DNA of 12,682 bases, from positions 1 through 12,682 of the forward strand of contig CAYVWX010000075.1 in NCBI GenBank assembly GCA_964455635.1. Direction: 5' to 3'. Shown in pieces: positions 6,799 to 12,682 of this stretch (position 1 is the first letter of the stretch; the number at the start of each line of letters is the position of its first letter). Both the position numbers and the translations under genes were made by a program. The stretch is from B16-G9 sp964455635 (GTDB taxonomy: Bacteria > Bacteroidota > Bacteroidia > Bacteroidales > F082). A model generated the notes under the pieces. The model did not search any database. It saw nothing but the letters and a program-made list of their open reading frames with translations, and was not told where the DNA came from.

Positions 6799-8379
6799 TT
6801 ATTCTTTTTTGCCAGACTTCCTGTCCGGATAATCTACATTGTAATGCAGCCCTACACTCTCTTTTCGTTGTGCTGCAAATCTAATTATCAGATAGGCCAC
6901 ATTTATCATGTTGCGAAGTTCACAGATATCCTCCGATAAAATTGATTTATCGAAAAGATCTTCCGTTTCCCGATAGATGATAGAGAGTCTGTCAAGGGCA
7001 CGTTTTAATCTCAAATTACTTCTTACAATACCCACATAGTTGGTCATAATGCTTTGAAGCTCTTTTCGTGTTTGTGTTATCAAAATCATCTCTTCGTTAA
7101 GCACCGTTCCCTCGGAGTTCCAGTGGGGTACATTGTGTGCAAAGCCGGTATCGTTAATATGCTTTAAGGCATGCTGTGCAGCCCGGTGCGAAAATACTGC
7201 AGCTTCAAGCAGTGAGTTTGAGGCTAACCGATTGGCTCCGTGAAGTCCGGTACAGGCCACCTCTCCCGAGGCATATAAATTTTTAATACTGGTATTGCCG
7301 TCTTTGTCAACTTTTACCCCTCCGCACGAATAGTGTGCTGCCGGCACAACAGGTATCATATCTTTGGTAATGTCAATACCGATACTCAGGCATTTTGCGT
7401 AAATTGTGGGAAAATGGTTCAGTATTTCGTTTTTGCTAATGTTGCGTGCATCGAGATAAACAAAGTCATCACCCGAAAGTTTCAGCTCTTTGTCGATGGA
7501 ACGGGCTACAATGTCGCGCGGCGCCAACGACCCTCTCGAATCGTATTTAGTCATAAACTCAATTCCCTTTACGGTTTTTAATATTGCCCCCGACCCCCGC
7601 AATGCTTCTGTAATTAAAAACGAAGGTTTTTCGCCCGGATTATACAGCGAGGTTGGGTGAAACTGTATAAATTCCATATTGTTAACCGTTGCTTTGGCCC
7701 GGTAAGCCATGGCTACTCCGTCGCCTGTGGCAAAAGGCGGGTTGGTAGTTGTTTGGTAAATGTTGCCCAAGCCTCCTGTTTCCAAAAGTGTTTTTTTTGC
7801 CGCAACGGTATCAATTTCACCATTGTTTTTATTTAGTACGTAAGCTCCAAAACATGTTGTATCGTTTCTGTGTCTCGTAACGGGTTCCCCCTGGTGATGT
7901 TGTGTAATTAAATCGATGGCAAAATGGTTTTCCCAAATCTCGATGTTGGCATGATTTTTTACTTTTTCGCTCAGTGCCCTTTGAATTTCGTATCCGGTAT
8001 TGTCCTTGTGATGCAGTATCCTGTACTCAGAGTGGCCGCCTTCACGGGCCAATGCATATTTCCCGGATAGCTCTTTGTCGAACTGTGTCCCCCACTCAAT
8101 CAGCTCTTTAACCCGTTCTGTCGATTCGGTAATGGTGAGTTTTACAATGCTTTCGTTGTTTATACCTGCGCCGGCAATCATGGTGTCGCGTATGTGTTTT
8201 TCGTAGTTGTCGGGGGCATACATTACTGTTGCAATACCGCCCTGAGCATAGCTGGTGGCCGTATCCTCAAGGGTGGTTTTCGATACAATGATAACCTTGC
8301 CCTTGTCCGCCACTTTTAAAGCAAATATCAATCCGGCACTTCCGGTACCAATTACTAAAAAATCAACTGTGTGTTGCAT
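6799..8379 (-). CDS. nadB: L-aspartate oxidase
   Basis: This is a complete 526-residue flavoprotein of the normal family length. NadB oxidises L-aspartate to iminoaspartate, the first step of de novo NAD synthesis. It passes electrons to oxygen or fumarate, and the product goes to quinolinate synthase NadA. Visible motifs are the FAD dinucleotide fold VIGTGSAGLIFA (9-20), the hallmark SYAQGGIA (43-50), REGGHSEYRILHHKD (112-126), EFIQFHPTSLY (236-246, His241), SLAPRDIVAR (284-293, Arg288), HYSCGG (349-354, His349), the FAD-binding YASGEVACTGLHGANRLASN (369-388, Arg384) and the C-terminal RKESVGLHYNVDYP (505-518), which separates NadB from fumarate reductase flavoproteins. The ATG at 8379 lies just ahead of the first FAD strand. 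It is not next to nadA or nadC; a gamma-carbonic-anhydrase-like gene follows 32 bp downstream. A -7 promoter match lies 18-25 bp upstream. Confidence 0.97.
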   Translation of the reverse strand: MQHTVDFLVIGTGSAGLIFALKVADKGKVIIVSKTTLEDTATSYAQGGIATVMYAPDNYEKHIRDTMIAGAGINNESIVKLTITESTERVKELIEWGTQFDKELSGKYALAREGGHSEYRILHHKDNTGYEIQRALSEKVKNHANIEIWENHFAIDLITQHHQGEPVTRHRNDTTCFGAYVLNKNNGEIDTVAAKKTLLETGGLGNIYQTTTNPPFATGDGVAMAYRAKATVNNMEFIQFHPTSLYNPGEKPSFLITEALRGSGAILKTVKGIEFMTKYDSRGSLAPRDIVARSIDKELKLSGDDFVYLDARNISKNEILNHFPTIYAKCLSIGIDITKDMIPVVPAAHYSCGGVKVDKDGNTSIKNLYASGEVACTGLHGANRLASNSLLEAAVFSHRAAQHALKHINDTGFAHNVPHWNSEGTVLNEEMILITQTRKELQSIMTNYVGIVRSNLRLKRALDRLSIIYRETEDLFDKSILSEDICELRNMINVAYLIIRFAAQRKESVGLHYNVDYPDRKSGKKE

Positions 8380-8396
8380 GGCTTATAATTATAACG

Positions 8397-8404
8397 CAAA
8401 GTTA
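8397..8404 (-). promoter_or_regulatory. Candidate -7 promoter element for nadB
   Basis: The minus strand reads TAACTTTG, an exact TAnnTTTG match, with a predicted leader of about 11 nt before the nadB ATG at 8379. No TTG is present at the -33 distance. It would drive nadB and probably the downstream carbonic-anhydrase-like gene. Confidence 0.4.
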
Positions 8405-8564
8405 TGGCAATTCTTTTTTAAAGCATCATGTTTTAAGCTCTATTTACGGCAAATTTTCGGGCAGCAAATATTTGATGTTATCGGCTATGTGCCAGCAAGG
8501 TTTATGCGGTTGTAATATGTTAAAAATAAACGCTGTATTCCGCTTTACGTTAAAAAAACAAACA

Positions 8565-8595
8565 AAAGCCCCGATACTATCAATATCGGGGCTTT
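8565..8595 (-). terminator. Rho-independent terminator downstream of nifJ
   Basis: The arms AAAGCCCCGATA (8565-8576) and TATCGGGGCTTT (8584-8595) form a perfect 12-bp stem with a 7-nt loop. On the minus strand the stem is followed by a T-rich tract (TTTGTTTGTTTTTTTAAC). It begins 22 bp past the nifJ stop codon, so it should end the nifJ transcript and insulate nadB. Confidence 0.92.
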
Positions 8596-8616
8596 AATAT
8601 TTACAAGGCTTGGGGA

Positions 8617-11600
8617 TTACTTATCCGAATAATCCATCTCGGCCATACGTTTGTAGAAATTATACCGCCATTTCATGTTTCTCAACGATTGTTCCTGGAG
8701 CTCTTTGGCTCTTTCGGGGAAGGTTTTTTTCAGTGAAGTAAAACGAACTTCCATATCGAGAAACTCTTTGTACTTATCGAAATCAGGCTCTTTTGAATCC
8801 AGTTGGAAAGGATTTTTACCTTCGAGTTCCAACAGCGGGTTGTAACGGTAAAGGTTCCAGTAACCGGCTTCAACGGCAAATTTCTCTTCGTCCATTACCT
8901 TGGCCATACCTTTACGCAAGCCGTGGGCAATACATGGCGAGTAACCGATGATAAGCGACGGTCCCGGATAAGCTTCGGCTTCTTTAATGGCTTTGTAAAA
9001 CTGGTTGTAGTTGGCTCCCATGGCCACCTGAGCTACGTAAACGTAACCGTAAGTCATGTAAATGGCACCGAGGTCTTTTTTGCGGACATCTTTACCGGCA
9101 GAAGCAAATTTAGCTACTGCAGCAGTATTGGAAGCTTTAGAAGCCTGACCGCCGGTGTTAGAGTAAACTTCGGTATCGAGTACCAGCATGTTTACATCTT
9201 CGCCCGAAGCCAGCACGTGGTCAACACCACCGTAACCAATGTCGTAAGCCCAGCCGTCGCCACCAATAATCCACATTGATTTTTTGATGAGATACTGCTC
9301 GTGTTTCATAATCTCTTTGGCAACATCATCTTTGGCACCTTTAAGTGCTTCAACAACGGCTGCCGAAGCTGCTTTCGATTCTTCACCGAGGTCTTTAACC
9401 TCAAGCCAATTTTCAAAAGCCTCTTTGCGAGCTCCCGATGCACCGTTAGCTAAATCTTCTTCCATCAAACGTTGGATGCGCTCGCGCATTTTTTTCATGC
9501 CGGTAGCCATTCCAAGGCCATATTCAGCGTTGTCTTCAAACAATGAGTTTGCCCATGCAGGCCCTTTACCCTCCTCGTTTACCGTGTAAGGTGTTGAAGG
9601 AGCCGAGGCACCATAAATAGATGAACATCCCGTTGCGTTGGCAATCATCATGCGGTCGCCGTAAAGTTGAGTGGCCAACTTGATATAAGGTGTTTCGCCA
9701 CAACCTGCACAAGCACCTGAGAACTCAAATAATGGTTGTGCAAACTGGCTGTCTTTAAAGGTTTTAAACTTGTCAAACTTGTCGTTTTTAGGTTTGATTT
9801 CCTTAACGGCGTATTCCCAGTTTTCTACCTCTTTCATTTGTGTTTCGGTGGCAACCATAACCAGCGATTTTTCTTTGGAAGGACAAACATTGGCACAGCT
9901 TCCGCAACCGGTACAGTCGAGTACACTAACCTGAATACGGTATTTCAGCGGTTTCAACTTGCCACGGGTTTCTATAAAACTCATGCCTTCGGGAGCGTTT
10001 GCAACTTCTTCATCATCTACCAAAAACGGACGGATGGCAGCGTGAGGACAAACATAAGCACACTGGTTACATTGGATACAGTTGTCGTCAATCCACTCGG
10101 GAACGGTTACGGCAACCCCGCGTTTTTCGTAAGCGGCGGTTCCGGCCGGAAATGTACCGTCTTCACGGCCTGCAAATGCTGAAACCGGCAGATCATCACC
10201 TTTAAGGTGTTCGATGGGTTTAACCACATTTTTGATAAAGTCGGGCATGCCGGCGTATTCATCGTTCTCCTCTTCCAATTTGAGGGTTGCCCACTCTTTA
10301 GGGATTTCAATTTTGGTAACATCACCACCGCGGTCAACAGCCCGGTAGTTCATGTTTACAATTTCCTCACCTTTTTTACCGTACGATTTGTTGATGAATG
10401 TTTTCATTTGATCGACGGCCTGCTCGTAAGGAATTACTTCGGAAACTTTAAAAAAGGCCGACTGCATAATGGTATTGGTACGACTTCCAAGTCCTATTTC
10501 ATCGGCAATTTTTGTTGCATTGATAATGTAGAAATTGATGTTGTGCTCAGCCATATATTTTTTCATATGGTCGGGCAGTTTTGTTTTGGTGGTTTCTGCA
10601 TCCCAAATACTGTTCAGCAGGAAAGTGCCTCCGTTACGAAGTCCTTTAAGCATGTCATATTTTTGTAAATAAGCGGGAACATGACAAGCTACAAAGTCAG
10701 GAGTGTTTACCAAATAGGTTGAACGGATGGGGTGTTCACCAAAACGAAGGTGAGAGATAGTGATGCCACCCGATTTTTTTGAGTCGTAAGCAAAATAGGC
10801 CTGCGCATACAGGTCGGTATTGTCACCGATAATTTTAATGGAGTTTTTGTTGGCTCCTACGGTACCGTCCGAACCCAGGCCGTAAAATTTAGCCTGGAAG
10901 GTGCCTTCGGGGGCCAAATTTACTTCGGGAAGCAACGGCAACGAAGTAAAGGTAACATCGTCAACAATACCCACTGTAAAGCCATCTTTAGGCTCTTTGA
11001 TTTTCAGGTTTTCGTAAACCGAAAGAATCATGGCGGGAGTAGTGTCTTTGGAGCTTAATCCGTAACGGCCACCTACAATTTCAGGGGCATTTTCTTTTCC
11101 GTAATAAAGCTCTTTGATATCAAGATAGAGGGGTTCGCCATTTGAACCTGGCTCTTTGGTACGATCCAAAACGGCAATACGTTTAACGGTATCGGGCATA
11201 GCCTTAAGGAAATATTTTGCTGAGAACGGACGATACAGATGTACCGAAATCAAACCTACTTTTTCGCCTTTGGTTATTAGATGGTCGATGGTTTCTTTAA
11301 TGGTTTCGGTAACAGAGCCCATGGCAACAACCACATGCTCGGCATCGGGAGCACCATAAAAGGTAAATGGATGGTACTCGCGTCCGGTACGCTTGGTGAT
11401 TTCCTGCATATACTCTTCAACCAGGTCGGGAATAGGTTCGTAATATTTATTTGCTGCTTCGCGGGCCTGGAAATAGATATCAGGATTTTGAGCAGTACCT
11501 CGTGTTACGGGATGCTCCGGATTTAGTGCATTGTCGCGGAATTTCTGAACATCATCCCATGGGAAAAGGTCGGACAGATCTTCTGTTTCAAAATACTCTA

Positions 11601-12153
11601 CTTTTTGAATTTCGTGAGAGGTACGGAAACCGTCGAAAAAGTGCAGGAACGGAACTCTTGTTCTTAACGAAACAAAGTGAGCTACCGCTGCAATATCCAT
11701 TACTTCCTGAACGCTTCCGGTAGCCAGCATGGCAAAACCGGTTTGACGGGTAGCCATCACATCGCTGTGGTCGCCAAAAATAGAGAGTGCCTGAGCTGCA
11801 AGGCTGCGGGCGCTTACATGAAATACGGCAGGCAACAGTTCGCCCGATATTTTGTACATATTTGGAATCATCAAAAGAAGACCCTGTGAAGCAGTAAAGG
11901 TAGTGGTTAAGGCACCCGACTGTAAAGAGCCGTGAACAGCACCCGAGGCACCACCTTCCGATTGCATTTCTACAACCTTAACAGTTTCTCCGAAGATGTT
12001 TTTTCTTCCGTATGCCGACCATTCGTCAACATACTCAGCCATCGTTGAGGATGGTGTGATGGGGTAAATGGCTGCAACCTCGCTAAACATATAGGCTACG
12101 TGAGCGGCAGCATAGTTACCATCACAAGTGATGAATCTTTTTTTGTTACTCAT
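8617..12153 (-). CDS. nifJ: Pyruvate:ferredoxin (flavodoxin) oxidoreductase, single-chain type
   Basis: This is a complete 1178-residue protein, the normal size for fused homodimeric PFOR. It converts pyruvate and CoA to acetyl-CoA and CO2 while reducing ferredoxin or flavodoxin in the cytoplasm, the core step of anaerobic pyruvate catabolism. Domain order: N-terminal pyruvate/thiamine domain with YPITPSS (30-36), EMQSEGGASGA (62-72) and Arg116; transketolase-C-like domain II (about 260-415); gamma domain (about 425-630) starting near YGLGSDGTVGAN. A 2x[4Fe-4S] ferredoxin domain follows, with CIQCNQCAYVCP (Cys692, 695, 698, 702) and CTGCGSCANVCP (Cys747, 750, 753, 757). The thiamine-diphosphate domain has GDGWAYDIGYGG (965-976) and YSNTGGQ (997-1003). 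The proximal cluster ligands are Cys815, Cys818, Cys843 and Cys1074. No key residue appears to be missing. It is flanked by its own promoter match and a strong terminator, so it is probably monocistronic. Confidence 0.98.
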   Translation of the reverse strand: MSNKKRFITCDGNYAAAHVAYMFSEVAAIYPITPSSTMAEYVDEWSAYGRKNIFGETVKVVEMQSEGGASGAVHGSLQSGALTTTFTASQGLLLMIPNMYKISGELLPAVFHVSARSLAAQALSIFGDHSDVMATRQTGFAMLATGSVQEVMDIAAVAHFVSLRTRVPFLHFFDGFRTSHEIQKVEYFETEDLSDLFPWDDVQKFRDNALNPEHPVTRGTAQNPDIYFQAREAANKYYEPIPDLVEEYMQEITKRTGREYHPFTFYGAPDAEHVVVAMGSVTETIKETIDHLITKGEKVGLISVHLYRPFSAKYFLKAMPDTVKRIAVLDRTKEPGSNGEPLYLDIKELYYGKENAPEIVGGRYGLSSKDTTPAMILSVYENLKIKEPKDGFTVGIVDDVTFTSLPLLPEVNLAPEGTFQAKFYGLGSDGTVGANKNSIKIIGDNTDLYAQAYFAYDSKKSGGITISHLRFGEHPIRSTYLVNTPDFVACHVPAYLQKYDMLKGLRNGGTFLLNSIWDAETTKTKLPDHMKKYMAEHNINFYIINATKIADEIGLGSRTNTIMQSAFFKVSEVIPYEQAVDQMKTFINKSYGKKGEEIVNMNYRAVDRGGDVTKIEIPKEWATLKLEEENDEYAGMPDFIKNVVKPIEHLKGDDLPVSAFAGREDGTFPAGTAAYEKRGVAVTVPEWIDDNCIQCNQCAYVCPHAAIRPFLVDDEEVANAPEGMSFIETRGKLKPLKYRIQVSVLDCTGCGSCANVCPSKEKSLVMVATETQMKEVENWEYAVKEIKPKNDKFDKFKTFKDSQFAQPLFEFSGACAGCGETPYIKLATQLYGDRMMIANATGCSSIYGASAPSTPYTVNEEGKGPAWANSLFEDNAEYGLGMATGMKKMRERIQRLMEEDLANGASGARKEAFENWLEVKDLGEESKAASAAVVEALKGAKDDVAKEIMKHEQYLIKKSMWIIGGDGWAYDIGYGGVDHVLASGEDVNMLVLDTEVYSNTGGQASKASNTAAVAKFASAGKDVRKKDLGAIYMTYGYVYVAQVAMGANYNQFYKAIKEAEAYPGPSLIIGYSPCIAHGLRKGMAKVMDEEKFAVEAGYWNLYRYNPLLELEGKNPFQLDSKEPDFDKYKEFLDMEVRFTSLKKTFPERAKELQEQSLRNMKWRYNFYKRMAEMDYSDK

Positions 12154-12209
12154 AATTAATTATATTAGAAAAGCCTGGCTTTTGTAAAACGTCAGCTTAA
12201 TATTTTTTG

Positions 12210-12217
12210 CAAAAGTA
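12210..12217 (-). promoter_or_regulatory. Candidate -7 promoter element for nifJ
   Basis: The minus strand reads TACTTTTG, an exact TAnnTTTG match, with a predicted start near 12203 and a leader of about 50 nt before the ATG at 12153. No TTG lies at the usual -33 distance. The leader shows no obvious riboswitch-like folding. Confidence 0.45.
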
Positions 12218-12360
12218 ACTTTTTAATGGTTTAAATTTTAAGCAGGCAAACTTTGGCTTGATAATTTAAAATGAGTTTAGATTGAATCGGGAATTACAAC
12301 TGAAATCGACAATATCTGCTGTTGAAAACGCTATTATGAAACGGATGATTTTGTTAAAAA

Positions 12361-12390
12361 CGTAAATACAATTCATGAATTGTATTTACG
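12361..12390 (-). repeat. Perfect 30-bp palindrome, terminator-like on the minus strand
   Basis: The two 15-base halves are exact reverse complements (left half CGTAAATACAATTCA). On the minus strand the hairpin is followed directly by TTTTTAAC, so it could be an intrinsic terminator for a minus-strand gene lying beyond 12682. The stem is AT-rich, which weakens that reading. A dimeric-regulator operator or a REP-type element are alternatives; it lies about 145 bp upstream of the nifJ -7 element. Confidence 0.6.
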
Positions 12391-12396
12391 CGACAT

Positions 12397-12416
12397 AAAA
12401 CCATCAAAATGGTTTT
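12397..12416. repeat. Small hairpin with T-run on both strands
   Basis: AAAACCAT (12397-12404) and ATGGTTTT (12409-12416) form an 8-bp stem with a CAAA loop. The plus strand continues with two more T, and the minus-strand arm also ends in TTTT. It may act as a weak bidirectional terminator or be part of the repeat cluster. Confidence 0.45.
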
Positions 12417-12420
12417 TTGC

Positions 12421-12464
12421 AAACAATAATTTTTCGCCGCTACGCCATGGGCGCGCAATTGTTT
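12421..12464. repeat. Inverted repeat with GC-rich interior
   Basis: AAACAAT (12421-12427) and ATTGTTT (12458-12464) are exact inverted 7-mers. They enclose a GC-rich core with TTTTCGCCGCTACGCCATGG at 12431-12450 and GCGCGC at 12451-12456. The core resembles the segment at 12593-12610. Confidence 0.4.
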
Positions 12465-12587
12465 TTCGTGTTTCTGTCTGCCACCTACATAAGCCATTGT
12501 ACGAATGCTTTATGTGGTTTAAACAACATAATATTTCATGTGTATATAATTTTGTAAAATATTAATATACTGTATTTTATGTTTTGT

Positions 12588-12619
12588 CATGATTTTCGGC
12601 TCCGCCATCGAAAATCACG
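12588..12619. repeat. Inverted repeat, 9-bp perfect inner stem
   Basis: TGATTTTCG (12590-12598) and CGAAAATCA (12609-12617) are exact reverse complements around a 10-nt loop, GCTCCGCCAT. One mismatch and one further pair extend the stem to 12588-12619. No T-run follows on the plus strand. Confidence 0.5.
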
Positions 12620-12647
12620 CCAAAACCGGTAACGTGTTTTTTTTATA

Positions 12648-12667
12648 CCCCGGGTTGAAACCCGGGG
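12648..12667. repeat. GC-rich hairpin, REP-like
   Basis: CCCCGGGT (12648-12655) and ACCCGGGG (12660-12667) form a perfect 8-bp stem with the tetraloop TGAA. Its high GC content contrasts sharply with the AT-rich surroundings. Neither strand has a T-run after the stem, so it does not look like an intrinsic terminator; a repetitive extragenic palindrome is more likely. Confidence 0.55.
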
Positions 12668-12682
12668 CTAAAATATGTCACC

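Larger units (their letters stand above)
12154..12682. other. Non-coding region rich in inverted repeats
   Basis: No credible gene is seen in these 529 bp. The first part (12154 to about 12340) holds the nifJ leader and promoter and is plain AT-rich DNA. From 12361 to the edge there are at least five inverted repeats close together, listed separately where clear. A short plus-strand reading frame at 12380-12565 starts with TTG inside a perfect palindrome and runs through the other hairpins, so I do not consider it a gene. No transposase, integrase or tRNA is visible. Confidence 0.6.

Noticed and set aside
9736..10182. Plus-strand 148-codon reading frame inside nifJ
   Set aside because: It is antisense to the ferredoxin domain region of a clearly real gene and shows no independent features.
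12380..12565. Plus-strand 61-codon reading frame
   Set aside because: It begins with TTG inside the 30-bp palindrome and runs through several hairpins. Its composition does not look like a protein, and no promoter fits.
12648..12667. GC-rich hairpin as an intrinsic terminator
   Set aside because: Neither strand has a T-run after the stem; on the plus strand the T-run lies upstream of it.
12421..12682. CRISPR array or integron attC site
   Set aside because: No regular direct repeats with equal spacers, and no convincing attC core-site pairs; the repeats are inverted and differ from one another.

Overview
The window looks like a chromosomal segment of an anaerobic or facultatively anaerobic member of the Bacteroidota, probably Bacteroidales-like. 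Three things suggest this. Gene starts lack Shine-Dalgarno sequences and instead have upstream matches to the Bacteroidota -7 promoter element TAnnTTTG. The large single-chain pyruvate:ferredoxin oxidoreductase points to anaerobic pyruvate metabolism. The protein sequences and the AT-rich spacers also fit. The assignment rests on sequence reading only, with no database search.

Layout, left to right. Positions 1-3492 (minus) hold the first 1164 codons of a very large secreted alpha/beta-hydrolase (lipase-like) protein whose C-terminus lies beyond the left edge. An AT-rich spacer of about 300 bp follows. Positions 3797-4942 (minus) encode a non-hydrolysing UDP-GlcNAc 2-epimerase family enzyme (WecB/WbpI type) with a TTG start. 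Positions 5043-5522 (minus) encode IspF of the MEP isoprenoid pathway. A short divergent promoter region separates ispF from the only plus-strand gene, a small unknown lipoprotein (5597-6187). Convergent to it is a gamma-carbonic-anhydrase-like hexapeptide protein (6251-6766, minus), 32 bp downstream of nadB, L-aspartate oxidase (6799-8379, minus); these two probably form an operon. After a spacer carrying a clear rho-independent terminator comes nifJ/PFOR (8617-12153, minus), complete and with all its cluster cysteines. The last 529 bp (12154-12682) are non-coding and crowded with inverted repeats.

The genes are mostly unrelated housekeeping functions: pyruvate to acetyl-CoA plus reduced ferredoxin, the first step of NAD synthesis, isoprenoid precursor synthesis, and nucleotide-sugar epimerisation for surface polysaccharide. 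The exceptions are the giant secreted hydrolase and the orphan lipoprotein. I found no tRNA, rRNA, CRISPR array, transposase, integrase, toxin-antitoxin or recognisable defence system. The parts most worth a second look are the palindrome cluster at 12361-12682, the architecture of the truncated hydrolase, and the overlapping divergent promoters between ispF and the lipoprotein gene.
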